Assembly (NCBI GenBank): GCA_030448185.1
Contig: JAUJNL010000048.1
Location: 1-57,057, forward strand
Reading direction: 5' to 3'
Length of the DNA stretch: 57,057 nucleotides
From: Cytophagales bacterium
GTDB lineage: Bacteria; Bacteroidota; Bacteroidia; Cytophagales; 172606-1
The notes under the pieces are model-generated. The model had not been told where the DNA came from. It saw nothing but the letters and a program-made list of their open reading frames with translations, and did not search any database. Position numbers and translations under genes: made by a program. Position 1 is the first letter of the stretch. Every line of letters begins with the position of its first letter. Positions 1-9,821 of this stretch are shown here, one piece after another.

Positions 1-2
1 AG

Positions 3-2099
3 AAGCAGCGTAAATTCCGGCAATTTGAGAATGACCTCTTTAATCCAGCCAGCTTAAGCAGTAATGGGATTGAAACTATTTACAAAGATCGCAGAGGGAT
101 TATATGGATTGGTACTTATGATGGTGGCTTATGCCGCCTCGATCCGGATAGGGATACATTCAGTTCTTTTCAGCATAACCCCAATAATCCAAGGTCCCTG
201 GCTAGTAATACGATCAAAGTTATTTTTGAGGACAGCCAAGGAGTTATATGGTTGGGAACTAAAGATGCCGGATTATCTAAGTTTGATACCAAGTCTCAGA
301 TCTTTACTAATTACCGGTCAGAAATAAGTAGCAGGGATAAAAATAGTGCGGTAAGAAATGGTCTTCCTAGCAATTCCATTACTGCTATTGCCGAACAAGG
401 TGGATACTTGTGGATTGGAACATATGAAGGTTTATGCCAGTTTGACCGGAAGGGGGAAAAATTTAAGTCTGTTGAAAATGAACAGGGCTTGCCTGACAAC
501 AATATTTGCGCCTTGGCTTGTGATCTCCGCGACAATCTTTGGATCAGTACTGCTACCAAAGGAATTACCCGTTACTCATTAAAAAATGGCAGATTCTGGC
601 ATTTTACCACTGAAGATGGACTCTACAGTAATGAATTTCAGCATAACTGCTCATTTATCAATAGCAAGGGCGAGATTTATTTTGGCGGTAACAATCACTT
701 CTTATTATTTAATCCTACTAAAGTGCTGGAAACCTCTTTCGTATCCCCCGTTTATTTGACCAGCTTTAAACTGTTGAATGAAAAAAAGAATATAATGGGG
801 GTAGAGGAGCTTTCACTCAATTATGACCAGACTTTTTTTGAATTCGAATTTGCGATGCTTAATTACCTTAATAGTGATCATAATGAGTACGCTTATAAAA
901 TGGAAAACTTTGACGGAGACTGGCAATTCGTCAAGAACCGCCGTTTTGCTTCTTATACCAACTTGGAGCCTGGTGAGTACGTATTTCGGGTAAAAGCGGC
1001 CGATAAATATGGCATTTGGAGTACCAAGCAGGTAGGACTTAAAATAATAATCAAACCAGCCTGGTACCACACATGGTGGGCCAGAATCGTTGCTGCGACC
1101 CTGATATTAGGTTCAGGGCTTTCTTATTACCGCTGGCGAATCCACTCTATTGAGAAACAAAAGACCTTGCTGGAGGAATTGGTGCAGGAACGTACAGTTG
1201 AACTAGTTCAGAAAAATGAGGAGATAGAAGCTCAAAAAGACAGTATTGAAGAGAAAAACTCCAGCTTGCTGGAAGCCAAACAGATCATTGAGGAAAAGAA
1301 TGAGGAACTCAAAGCTATTAACAATGATTTGGAAAAAAGAGTAGAGCAAAGAACCAGCGAGTTGAAAGATTCTAACATCAATCTTCGTAAAATCAATCAA
1401 GAGCTGGACATGTTTATTTATCGTGCCTCGCATGATATCAAAGGCCCCGTAGCCACCTTGTCGGGCTTATGTAAGGTAGCTACCCTAGATGTAATTGATG
1501 CTAAAGCGCTGGAATACTTTCATTTATTAGACCGAACCTGCAGTAAGGCAGAGCAGTCACTAGTAAGAATTCTGGGCATTTACGAAATCCGCAATACTCC
1601 CGTATCTCCAGAGGTTTTCAGCCTGGAAGAGATGATTGCCGCTATTGGCAAGGCTCAGCTTGAGAAACCGGATCATGATAAGATTCAGTTTGAGTTCAAT
1701 TACTCCGGACCGGTAAGCATCAAAACCGATTATAGTCTGTTAAAAACCAGTCTGAACAATATTATTGATAATGCTTTCCGTTACAGTAAAAAACGGGATA
1801 ACTCTTATATAATTGTTGAAATGAAGCAAGAAGACAACGATACGGTAAGTGTCGTGGTGCAGGACAATGGTATTGGTATTCCTGAAGAACTGCGCAGTAA
1901 ACTGTTTACTATGTTCTTCCGAGGTACGATAAACACCAGTGGAACCGGCTTGGGGCTTTACATTTCTAAAATTGCTATTGAACGCCTTGGCGGACAGATT
2001 GATCTGCTTACCCAGCAGACGGAGGATACCTCTTTTAAAATCATTCTGCCATTGGTCATGCCGCCCCTGTTGACTGAAGGCATAGTGGAGGCAGTGTAA
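3..2099 (+). CDS. Two-component regulator propeller sensor histidine kinase (5' partial)
   Basis: The reading frame is already open at base 3, so the N-terminus lies outside the window. The first part carries repeated IWIGT/LWIGT-type blades (Reg_prop repeats, IIWIGTYDGGL, VIWLGTKDAGL, LWIGTYEGL, LWISTATKG), which form a periplasmic sensor beta-propeller. A Y_Y_Y domain follows (about bases 760-1060, with EYAYKMENFDGDW), then one membrane segment (about 1065-1125), a long coiled coil, and a kinase core. The phosphoacceptor is the His at 1431-1433 in ASHDIKGP. The ATPase domain has N-box NNIIDNAFRYS, DNGIGIP and GTGLGLYIS. The protein ends right after the ATPase domain, so no receiver or AraC domain is fused at this end. 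It would sense an extracytoplasmic signal and phosphorylate an unlinked regulator. The 3' end is followed by a strong hairpin. Confidence 0.9.
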   Translation, partial: KQRKFRQFENDLFNPASLSSNGIETIYKDRRGIIWIGTYDGGLCRLDPDRDTFSSFQHNPNNPRSLASNTIKVIFEDSQGVIWLGTKDAGLSKFDTKSQIFTNYRSEISSRDKNSAVRNGLPSNSITAIAEQGGYLWIGTYEGLCQFDRKGEKFKSVENEQGLPDNNICALACDLRDNLWISTATKGITRYSLKNGRFWHFTTEDGLYSNEFQHNCSFINSKGEIYFGGNNHFLLFNPTKVLETSFVSPVYLTSFKLLNEKKNIMGVEELSLNYDQTFFEFEFAMLNYLNSDHNEYAYKMENFDGDWQFVKNRRFASYTNLEPGEYVFRVKAADKYGIWSTKQVGLKIIIKPAWYHTWWARIVAATLILGSGLSYYRWRIHSIEKQKTLLEELVQERTVELVQKNEEIEAQKDSIEEKNSSLLEAKQIIEEKNEELKAINNDLEKRVEQRTSELKDSNINLRKINQELDMFIYRASHDIKGPVATLSGLCKVATLDVIDAKALEYFHLLDRTCSKAEQSLVRILGIYEIRNTPVSPEVFSLEEMIAAIGKAQLEKPDHDKIQFEFNYSGPVSIKTDYSLLKTSLNNIIDNAFRYSKKRDNSYIIVEMKQEDNDTVSVVVQDNGIGIPEELRSKLFTMFFRGTINTSGTGLGLYISKIAIERLGGQIDLLTQQTEDTSFKIILPLVMPPLLTEGIVEAV

Positions 2100-2122
2100 A
2101 CTGGCTTCATATTATTAAATTT

Positions 2123-2177
2123 AAAAGAACATTCCCTGAAAAGTATGAGATGCACACTTTTCAGGGAATGTTCTTTT
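2123..2177. terminator. Long perfect hairpin terminator between convergent genes
   Basis: A perfect 22-bp inverted repeat (arms 2123-2144 and 2156-2177) encloses an 11-base loop. The left arm starts with AAAAGAACA and the right arm ends with TTCTTTT, so each strand has a short T run after the stem. It sits between the convergent kinase and lipoprotein genes and probably terminates both. Confidence 0.8.
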
Positions 2178-2205
2178 AGAAGGGTAAAAGCCTGAAGCAC
2201 AATGG

Positions 2206-2604
2206 TTAGTCAAGAGTCTCCATTACCATTTCGGAGTTGTCTCCTGCTTTCAGGCGCATTTTATCATCGGATAGTTCTACTACCTCATAATTCTGAGTGA
2301 CATTTGCATTCTCAAATTGCAGCGTTAATGTATTACTGCCTTGGTCGTGCTTCCAGGTGCCACGGCTGTGTGAGTCTGCCGAATTTGCGGTAAAAGTACC
2401 ATCTGCGTAGAATTGCATCTGGTCACTCTTTTCTTCTTTATCCAGCTTTTCCTTATCTCCGTCAGCATCAGTAAGCTTAGCTACTTTCCAGATTTTGCTG
2501 CTGCTACCCGAAATATCACTGGAACTGCCTCCTTTTTTACAACTGCTGGTTATCAATAGCAAGGTGCTGAATAAGAAAATTATCAAAGTGGTTTGCGATC
2601 TCAT
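2206..2604 (-). CDS. Lipocalin-like lipoprotein
   Basis: A 132-residue protein with a signal peptide and lipobox (LLITSSC, Cys at about residue 22), followed by a Ser/Gly-rich linker. The mature part, with KIWKVAKLTDADGD, FYADGTFTANSADSHSRGTWKHD and TLTLQF, has the layout of the small lipocalin-like domain common in Bacteroidetes lipoproteins: a W near the start, a DGTF strand and a GTW strand. The ligand is unknown. It appears to be a single-gene unit converging on the sensor kinase. The family call rests on motif layout only. Confidence 0.65.
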   Translation of the reverse strand: MRSQTTLIIFLFSTLLLITSSCKKGGSSSDISGSSSKIWKVAKLTDADGDKEKLDKEEKSDQMQFYADGTFTANSADSHSRGTWKHDQGSNTLTLQFENANVTQNYEVVELSDDKMRLKAGDNSEMVMETLD

Positions 2605-2677
2605 GTAACTTAAGGGTTAGAGGTTGAAAACAGAGATTATTGATCAACCCACTTTACGGAGAATTACGGGAAGGGTT

Positions 2678-3214
2678 TTATCCAGATGGGTAAGGCCCCC
2701 TGAAGAGGAAGTGATTAATGGCCAGTTGGGCTTGGTTAAGTCTTTGTCCGGCAGTGCCAGCAATGGGAATATAGGGCAGATTTCTTTCGTCTAGTTCTCT
2801 TTTAAACAACTGATACATTGATTCCCGTTGGTCAGGCCGATCCCGTACTTCGTCGGGTTCCCAGGGCAGATCAATATTTGTGAGCAGGTATAAATCCCCT
2901 GGGTACTTCCAAAGTTGGTCAAGCAGCCATTGCGGACACTCTCCAAAATATGCTTCACTATATACCTTCGTCTCCAGTATATCGGTATCGCAGATGAGAA
3001 TACGGTTGGCTTGCCTGACAGCTTCCTGTTCAGCTTGCAGTTGGCCTTGGGCAATACTGACTACATCTTCCAGTGCAATTGGGCTGCCTTTCTGTAGTTG
3101 AAAGCTTCGGGAGTATTCCGGCACCCAGGTTGTATGATAGTAGGCAGCCAGCTGTTGAGCCAATGTGGTCTTGCCGGTGCATTCCGGTCCGAACAATACA
3201 ATTTTATAGATCAT
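2678..3214 (-). CDS. NadR-like ATP-binding kinase (ribosylnicotinamide kinase family)
   Basis: A 178-residue P-loop protein of the AAA_28/NadR kinase-domain type. Walker A is GPECTGKTT at about residues 9-17. The downstream signatures WVPEYSR and ICDTDILETKVYSE are typical of the stand-alone ribosylnicotinamide-kinase-like proteins of Bacteroidetes, which often neighbour the transporter gene pnuC and phosphorylate nicotinamide riboside for NAD salvage. No pnuC is present here, so substrate specificity is inferred. The length fits the kinase domain without the adenylyltransferase half of NadR. Confidence 0.75.
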   Translation of the reverse strand: MIYKIVLFGPECTGKTTLAQQLAAYYHTTWVPEYSRSFQLQKGSPIALEDVVSIAQGQLQAEQEAVRQANRILICDTDILETKVYSEAYFGECPQWLLDQLWKYPGDLYLLTNIDLPWEPDEVRDRPDQRESMYQLFKRELDERNLPYIPIAGTAGQRLNQAQLAINHFLFRGPYPSG

Positions 3215-3375
3215 CCTCCAGTTGACTCCAATATGGATAGAAATAGGTTAATACTACCACGGGCAAACTTAAAACTTACCAGTGCGTTAAAGGGGGGTAC
3301 TGATTAAAATACCAGCTGTGGGCACCATGCTTATCTAAATTTGTCCCTTTCGTTTACCTGTAAATACCTTGTAAT

Positions 3376-3684
3376 ATGAAATTTTTTTTATTTATGCTTA
3401 TAAACGCCGTATTAGCTGTGGTTACAGGATGCATTCCCTCTTCACCCAAAGCTACTGCTAATAGAAATACCACTCAACCTGCACTGGTAGCAAAAACCAG
3501 CAACGGTAGCGGTGAACAAAACAATGCTGAAAGTGGTATTCAGGCGTCCGGCAATAGGGATACTGCTGGTACCCACAGTAATCAGCCACCGGAAGCGGTA
3601 CTGGAAGTTTTAAAAGCCAATACCCTGAATACACTGCGAATGACTGGACTGTACAGCAAGGAAAGTACTGCACCACTTATATGA
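3376..3684 (+). CDS. Small lipoprotein, probably truncated by a repeat-scrambled 3' part
   Basis: The product starts with a signal peptide and lipobox (AVVTGC, Cys about residue 19), then a low-complexity Asn/Ser/Thr/Gly-rich linker. It ends with KANTLNTLRMTGLYSKEST before an in-frame stop. The 300 bases after the stop are built of shuffled direct repeats. Within them another frame encodes a plausible original C-terminus (EFDLVSIESNKYPVIYRV, stop at 4011-4013). The visible gene is therefore likely the N-terminal piece of a longer lipoprotein. Family not recognised. Confidence 0.45.
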   Translation: MKFFLFMLINAVLAVVTGCIPSSPKATANRNTTQPALVAKTSNGSGEQNNAESGIQASGNRDTAGTHSNQPPEAVLEVLKANTLNTLRMTGLYSKESTAPLI

Positions 3685-4013
3685 AGGAAGGAATTTTGTA
3701 CAGCGCCTTTTTTACACCAAGCGGCCAGTGGCTTGGCACCAAAACTTGACTTACCGGGCGCTGTAAGGAAGGAATTTTGTACGGATGAAAGTAATAAATA
3801 TCCCGTTATATACCGTGTTTACCGGCCAGTGGCTTGGCACCGAAACAGGTTTAGGTATTATGGGTGCTTACCTTTATACTGTATTGGGGCGCTGTAAGGA
3901 AGGTCATATCAAAACGGTCCGTTTTAGAAGGCAATCAACCAGAGTTCGATCTGGTTAGCATAGAAAGTAATAAATATCCCGTTATATACCGTGTTGAAGG
4001 GCACAATAAATAA
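3684..4013 (+). repeat. Scrambled direct repeats and remnant of a lipoprotein C-terminus
   Basis: Four words recur in mixed order. AAGGAAGGAATTTTGTAC is at 3684-3701 and 3765-3782. CGGCCAGTGGCTTGGCACC is at 3722-3740 and 3823-3841. GGGCGCTGTAAGGAAGG is at 3756-3772 and 3887-3903. A 33-base word starting GAAAGTAATAAATATCCC is at 3787-3819 and 3963-3995. The copies encode the same peptide pieces (TGQWLGT, SNKYPVIYRV) in different frames. This is either local duplication and decay of the upstream lipoprotein gene, or misassembly. Confidence 0.7.
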
Positions 4014-4429
4014 CCAACCTTTATGCAGTATCTTAGTCCTGGGCGGAAGGGGAAGAACTGCTAATAGCCATCACTAGACTTAAGTCAAATCAAAGCAAGT
4101 TGCACAAAAATAATGCCTGCCGGTTTTTTCATCTACTTAACGCCAATCAAAGCAAGTGCCTGAAACGCTCTTAGTGACTTAAATCAAAGGTACTACCCAA
4201 AAAGCCAGATGGTAAGGCCATAAATGGGCTGTGGTCTCCGTTTATGCCTGCTACCTTTCCGGCCCTTTTTCCAATATGACTGTATCAGGCCAGTTCCGTT
4301 CACTGCTGCCAAAATACTCTTTTACTTGCAGATAAAAAATAAGAGCCTACAAATGGAAAGGCTCTTACAACCAGTTATCGATCTGCCTATAGTTTCTTTA
4401 GTAGTATAAAAGATGACTGTACAGCCGGA
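4014..4429. other. Intergenic region, no convincing gene
   Basis: Contains a short imperfect word, roughly AATCAAAGCAAGT, at about 4090 and 4144, with a related sequence at about 4180. A 61-codon frame at 4224 has no recognisable protein features and I do not call it. No promoter or RNA structure was identified. Confidence 0.4.
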
Positions 4430-4842
4430 TTAATACAGCTCGGCACCTACCAGTTGATGCTCAAGGTCGTCCGCTACTTTAGTTACTTCAAGCACCATAT
4501 CTTTAGTAGTATAAAAGCAAATCAATTGATGCTCTTCCGTACAGTGTTCCAGTAAAGCACCAGCGGCTACCTTCAGGCAGCCTTCATGGATCATTACTTT
4601 GCTGTAAAACAACTCCTGGTTTAATTCCAGCATCGCCCGGGATCAATGTAGTCATTGATTTCGCATACCCTGGACATAAATTCAAGAATAGTGCCCTGAG
4701 GTCTTTGAATAAGATAACCGGTTACGTTCTGGTATCGGGTACGGTCGACGGGAACAGTAATAATGATGTTTTCAAATGAATACTCAAGGAATTTGCCGTT
4801 AATCTCTTCGGCAATTTTCTGCATAGTAAGGGCTAAATCCAT
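4430..4842 (-). CDS. Conserved-looking hypothetical protein, one probable frameshift
   Basis: Two overlapping frames look like halves of one protein of about 135 residues. The first runs from the start at 4842 (MDLALTMQKIAEEINGK) to about 4630. The second continues from 4633 (MLELNQELFYSKVMIHEG) to ITKVADDLEHQLVG-type residues and the stop at 4430. The join lies in the run of C and G near 4633-4640. The alternating strands and final helix recall the YbjN/CesT-like fold, but no diagnostic motif is present and that resemblance is weak. Alternatively these are two short overlapping genes. It seems to be transcribed alone. Confidence 0.45.
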
Positions 4843-5414
4843 AAGATATGACTTTTATAATGTTAGCAATAAAAATAAAACTTGAAGGAGGTATTCAAAA
4901 AGGAATCCGTACAGGAAAAATTCATAAAAAAGATTCCTTTACAAGGGAGCGGCTCAGAAGTAAGTTTTGCTGATTAAGTTAATACTTTAATTTCTGATTG
5001 TTACTTTAAATTATACATTTTTTAAAGCTTATTAGTAAGTATTCTATTCATTAATACTTGGGTTTGCGGATTAGTAAACAGTTAATTATTAATTTTACAA
5101 GAATAGTACCCGTGTAAGAAATCCTAGCATGATTGCTTTGCCAGATACTAAAGGTATTGGTCTGCCTGCCACTTTACCTTTACCCCTGTATATGTATATA
5201 TGCTAAAATCCCGTTTAATGAAGAAAACAATCTCTGGTTCGTAGTGATACTTATACGGCTCCACCAGGGTAAAAGTTGCGGATAAAAATAGAACACGTAA
5301 TACGATTTGAAAGGCAGTTAAACGTGCCTGTCTGTTCGCAAGCTCCTCTGATTCAGCAGCGAAACAGAGTACTCATTAAGTCGTAATAGTATTAATGTTA
5401 TTACTAATCAATTC
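4843..5414. other. Long AT-rich intergenic region
   Basis: Divergent spacer between the hypothetical gene on the minus strand and the coiled-coil membrane protein gene. AT-rich for its first half and then closer to the average. It must hold both promoters, but I could not assign a convincing TTTG/TAnnTTTG pair, riboswitch or RNA gene. Confidence 0.4.
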
Positions 5415-6731
5415 ATGGAAAACAACAGGCACAACGATTTGCAAAAGCCATTAAATAAAAATCTGATCATCAGTTCACCGGATTACTCGCATGGCTATGA
5501 GAACGGACAACTGGATTTGGACAAAAGCCATTATGAAGGGTACCTGTCTAATAATGCCCTCTATACGAAGTATAACGAAAGAATCACGGCCCGTCGTAAG
5601 GAAATTTCCTCACTGGAAGAAACATTGAACGAAACCCGTCAGCAGTCAACGGAACTACTGCAGAAGATTCATACGCATGCCTATAATATTCCGGTCAAAG
5701 CGGGACAGGTAGACCGTCTTCGGCACGAGGTTACCTATGCGCAAACTGAAAAGGAACGGCTGCGGGAAGAACGCAAAAACAGCCGTAGTGACAATGCCTT
5801 TATTATTGGCTTGCTCTATATTATAGCCGGTGGCTTCTTCATTACTGGCGATTTAATCATTTCGAAGGACATCGTAGCCTACGCTTTTGGCTTTCATGGG
5901 TTTGAAGCATGGAGCTTTGCTGGCGGTTTGGCCGCCTTGTCTTTATTGCTGAAGCCTGCCTACGAACGCTTAGTGGAAGATTACTACCGCCACGGTAATA
6001 TTAAGCGGTACGTGTATTTTAAAATTGCCCTGCTTTTCTTTGCCTTATCTACGCTGGCTATCCTGGGCCTGTACCGTTACGAAGCTTACCGCGTAGATAA
6101 AATGAAGCTTTTTCTCAACAATGAAGCCGCTTATCTGCAAAATGGCACCAATGGTGCAAGCGATGCCCTGGTGCGGCAACTCGACCGGCTGCGTCAGCAA
6201 CGAATTGAACTGAACCAGGAACTGCTGAACGACCCCTGGGGCGTATGGGCATTTGTGCTAACTGGGATTTTATTCGCAGTTTCCGGCGCGGTTAGTTTAG
6301 GAATCGGCATGCCAATCGTACAAACTTACTGGCGTCGTTGGGTGCAACTGCCCCTGCAGATTCACAAGCTCAAGCGGCGTGAAAAACGGCTGGCCATTCA
6401 GTTAGAAAAAGCACAAGCTGAACTTGCTCAGGAGCAGGCCCGGAAAGAAATAAGTGAGTCACAACTGGCAGCGCTGCCGGATCAGTCTGAGTTGCGTAAT
6501 GAAGTACGGACCATACAAGCAGAAATCAGAGAACTGGCTGACCAAGTAGCTATCTATGAAGCTGAACGACGTATCAGCCAATATAATGATGGATATGTTA
6601 AAGGTATTGTCCAGAAAGCTGATAGTCAGCAACTGATTACTACTCAGGAGAATTATTCAAATCATCTTTCTACAGGGAGCAATCCGCCGTACTACCCATC
6701 CAATGGCAATGGGCATAACGGCAAAAATTAA
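5415..6731 (+). CDS. Coiled-coil inner membrane protein of unknown function
   Basis: A 438-residue protein. An N-terminal soluble part with a coiled coil (about residues 50-120, rich in E, R, Q) precedes two membrane segments (about 129-149 and 164-179). A third lies at about 200-220. After a short loop with a second helical stretch comes a fourth (about 279-300), then a second long coiled coil (about 315-395) and a polar Asn/Ser/Tyr/Gly tail. No enzymatic motif is visible. The symmetry (coiled coil, TM pair, coiled coil) suggests a scaffold or oligomeric membrane assembly. It is followed by a hairpin and then by the vWA-like lipoprotein gene on the same strand, which suggests related roles. 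Confidence 0.7.
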   Translation: MENNRHNDLQKPLNKNLIISSPDYSHGYENGQLDLDKSHYEGYLSNNALYTKYNERITARRKEISSLEETLNETRQQSTELLQKIHTHAYNIPVKAGQVDRLRHEVTYAQTEKERLREERKNSRSDNAFIIGLLYIIAGGFFITGDLIISKDIVAYAFGFHGFEAWSFAGGLAALSLLLKPAYERLVEDYYRHGNIKRYVYFKIALLFFALSTLAILGLYRYEAYRVDKMKLFLNNEAAYLQNGTNGASDALVRQLDRLRQQRIELNQELLNDPWGVWAFVLTGILFAVSGAVSLGIGMPIVQTYWRRWVQLPLQIHKLKRREKRLAIQLEKAQAELAQEQARKEISESQLAALPDQSELRNEVRTIQAEIRELADQVAIYEAERRISQYNDGYVKGIVQKADSQQLITTQENYSNHLSTGSNPPYYPSNGNGHNGKN

Positions 6732-6757
6732 TTGGTACCCCGTAAATCAACTCAGGG

Positions 6758-6791
6758 ATAGCTTTACTGAACCGAAGTTTGGTAAAGCTAT
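6758..6791 (+). terminator. Hairpin after the coiled-coil membrane protein gene
   Basis: A 10-bp stem ATAGCTTTAC / GTAAAGCTAT (6758-6767 and 6782-6791) with a 14-base loop and TTTCG after it. A likely intrinsic terminator or processing hairpin. The T run is short, so read-through into the next gene is possible. Confidence 0.55.
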
Positions 6792-6852
6792 TTCGTTGTA
6801 AATCAGGTTACTTTTCAATAGTACGGAATCAAAAATAGAAACACTAATTTAT

Positions 6853-7650
6853 ATGTATTGTCATTTTCATAAATCTGGAATAGTTATGGCCTTGGGTTTG
6901 CTGCTGCTGGCAGCTTGTGGTGGAGAAGAGGAGCAGAAACAGGAAATAAGACCGATTCAATCAATTATATTCATCGATAAATCAACCAGTGTACTTAACG
7001 ATCCTGAATACGTTACCCGCAAGTATGCTAAAGCGCTGCAAGAGGTAGTTAATAATAATATCCGTACCAAGGGCGACCGTATGGACATTTATTACATTCA
7101 TGAAAATACCTCTAAAGCCCAGGCTTTCAGTGGCGTATGTAAGGCGGCCATTCTGGAAGATACTATTCATGCTAGCCCTAATGATAAAGAAGCCATTAAG
7201 AACGATTTTGAACTGGCTCTCCGGAAAGAAAAATCCGATTTCCTCAATCAAGCTTTGACGCAACTTACCCGCCAGAATGAAACGGCTACGAATCAGCAAA
7301 CAGATATATGGGCCAGCTTTGAAGTGGTGGACCGCATAGCAGAGCCAAACGCCGAAATAGAGGTGTACTACCTAAGTGATATGGTGGAAAGTATGCCGGG
7401 TGCCAATCGTCGTGATTTTCATTCTACTCCCCCGAAAAGCCGTGAGCAGGCTGAAGGGTGGGCTACTGCCGATGCAGCTACCATTAAAAAGATGATTAAG
7501 CCTGAACTCGCGAAAAGGCTTTCTATCTACTTTATCCTTCCCTTTAAGCCGACCAGTTCAACCAAAGAAAATAATCCTAATGTAACCTATTATTGGGAAA
7601 AGATTTTTGGGTTGGTAGGCGTACAAAAACCGGTAAAAGAAATAAATTAA
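6853..7650 (+). CDS. Lipoprotein with vWA-like fold
   Basis: A 265-residue protein with a signal peptide and lipobox (LLLLAAC, Cys22). The mature part opens with a hydrophobic strand followed by DKSTS (IIFIDKSTSV, about residues 38-47). This matches the DxSxS metal-ion-dependent adhesion site of von Willebrand A domains. A later strand, VYYLSDMVES, sits where vWA proteins have their second acidic loop. The domain is divergent from standard vWA families, and the call is from pattern only. It is likely anchored in the outer or inner membrane facing the periplasm, and follows the coiled-coil membrane protein gene by 121 bases. Confidence 0.65.
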   Translation: MYCHFHKSGIVMALGLLLLAACGGEEEQKQEIRPIQSIIFIDKSTSVLNDPEYVTRKYAKALQEVVNNNIRTKGDRMDIYYIHENTSKAQAFSGVCKAAILEDTIHASPNDKEAIKNDFELALRKEKSDFLNQALTQLTRQNETATNQQTDIWASFEVVDRIAEPNAEIEVYYLSDMVESMPGANRRDFHSTPPKSREQAEGWATADAATIKKMIKPELAKRLSIYFILPFKPTSSTKENNPNVTYYWEKIFGLVGVQKPVKEIN

Positions 7651-7658
7651 AAGGGCTA

Positions 7659-9684
7659 TTATACATCCTGCATTTGCTGTTCAGGGTATAGAATGACAAA
7701 GCTGACGGGTTCAAAATACCGGGCCAACAAACCCGGTATTTTATCCAGCTGACTATTGTAGGATAAGGTAGCCGAACGGGCACTGATTACGACCAGCAAA
7801 TCATCCCGGGACACTTCACGCGAGATGGCCAGTAAGTCGTCGCCGTTTTCAAGGAACCGGTGTGATACCTCTATATTGACCGGACGTTTAGCAACTACCG
7901 CCTGTATCTGATTCATAGTAGCCGCATCGGCATAAAAAAGAATGGAAACACCTATTTGCTTAGCTATTTGATACAAGTCAATTACCCATGTTGAAAACCC
8001 CTTTTCTAACCCAGCATTGAGCGGAGCAGTTACTACCATCCGGCGCATGGTATTTACCGGATGCGTAAACTTACATACCATGATCATCTGGTAGCTATGC
8101 TCTAGGAGGTTATCCAGTATACTGCCAAAGACCCGCTCACGGGTTGAAATTTTTCCATTCCAGCCAATTACCACTTTAGTAATAAGGAGTTCCCGTACAG
8201 CCCGCAGAATCCCACTCGCAATGTTCATATCGATTCGGGTTACCAATTGTACTTGCTGTTCTACGGCCGCTGCATGATGAATGGCACGTTCCAGCATTTT
8301 ATGCTTGGCAATGAGTTCCGCCTCTGGATTCTCGGTGTCTTTGGCCACCGCCAGTGCAAAAATGGGTACCTTCGAGTGATGTTCTTTCAGGAAAATAGCA
8401 AAATCAACTAGTTGTTCAATAGTAGATGGATTAGAAATCGGGACCAGAATCCGGCTAGGCATGTTACTCAGATCAGGCGTTTTGTCACTTTCTTCAATTG
8501 CCAGTTGTCTGCCGGCCTTCTCGGTTACCAGTGAACTGGTAATGCAGGTAATCAGAATCATCAGAACTGCTCCATTCAACACGCTTTCGTCCAGTACCTT
8601 TAATTCGAATCCGACCAGTACGGCGGTTAAAGTTGCCGCTGCGGGCATTGCTTAACCCAAAAATAACGTTGCGTTCGGTAGGAGAGTAGTCAAAAAATAA
8701 TTGAGTCAGGTAGGCTGCAGCCCATTTACCAACTGTAGCTACGACCAACATCACGCCAGCTACAATCCAGGCTTCAGGCCCTTTAAAGAGGACTCGCAGG
8801 TCTACCAACATGCCTACCGAAATTAGAAAGAAGGGAATGAAGACGGCACTGCCCACAAACTCAATCCGGTTCATCAGCGGTGACCGGTGCGGAATAAGCT
8901 GATTTAGTACCAAGCCGCCAGAAAAGCGCCGATAATCGCTTCCAAACCAGCCAGCTCTGCCAAAAAGCCGGTCACAAAAACCGCTGCCAGTACAAAAGTA
9001 TACTGAGATACACTTTCGTTCTCCACATTCCGGAAGAACCACTTGCCGATTTTGGGTAAGCCCCAAATGACTACTACACCGTAAATAGTCAGCGAAATGA
9101 GCAGTTTTACCCAGAAAAATGAGTTTAACTCACCCCGGGCCGCCGAGGCAATGACGGCCAGTACCAGCAGAGAAAACAGATCGGCAATAATAGTTCCGCC
9201 TACGGTAATAGTTACCGAACGGCTCTTGGCAATACCGAGTTTACTGGCTGCCGGATACGCCAGTAATGTATGCGAACCCAGCAAAGCACCTAATAACACT
9301 GAAGGGGCTACCTTAAAATCGAGCAGGTAGAAACCGGCAGCCATACCCAGTATCTGGGGCAGAAAAAAGGAAGCGAGGCCGAATATAATGCTGGTCTGAC
9401 GGTTTTTCTTAAAGTCTTCCAAGTCAATTTCCAGGCCGGCAGTGAACATAATATACAACAGCCCGACGGTGCCAAACAGCACAAAACTGGCATTGCGTGC
9501 CAGCAGGTTCAGGCCATTAGGGCCGATTATTACTCCCGCCAGGATCAACCCTATCATACCTGGCATCCTGATCTGGCGCAGCAGCAGGCATCAGCAGGAT
9601 GATCAGGAGAATCAGTGAGAAAATGAGTACAGGGTCACGAAAGGGAAGTTCAAAAGAAGTGCTCAGCAGCATCATAAGTATCAT
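7659..9684 (-). CDS. CPA2-type cation:proton antiporter with C-terminal Usp-like domains (frameshifted)
   Basis: Read from a start at 9684 (MILMMLLSTSFELPFRDP) through three frame changes (near 9570-9590, 8910-9060 and 8640-8660). The product is about 675 residues. The membrane half has the Kef/NapA-type signatures MPGMIGLILAGVIIGPNGL, GLLYIMFTAGLEIDL and PFFLISVGMLVDL. The soluble half (about the last 300 residues, intact at 7659-8560) has two alpha/beta domains starting RILVPISNPST and MVVTAPLNAG, resembling universal stress domains. Such proteins exchange Na+ or K+ for protons across the inner membrane, and the tail likely regulates gating. The flanks of each break are conserved, so the breaks look like base errors. 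Confidence 0.8.
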
Positions 9685-9821
9685 CTACGGGATTTCGGAA
9701 AGGTTCGTTTTGGAATGGGGCAGGCTGCTGGTATACTGTACTGATCCTGATGGACATTGTTTCAAAATATTTCGGGAAAAAGCGCCAATCCTCTGATCTA
9801 TAGTTTTCGTACATAACCCGT

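Noticed and set aside
4224..4409. 61-codon plus-strand frame
   Set aside because: Cys/Phe/Pro-rich product without motif, in a repeat-containing spacer.
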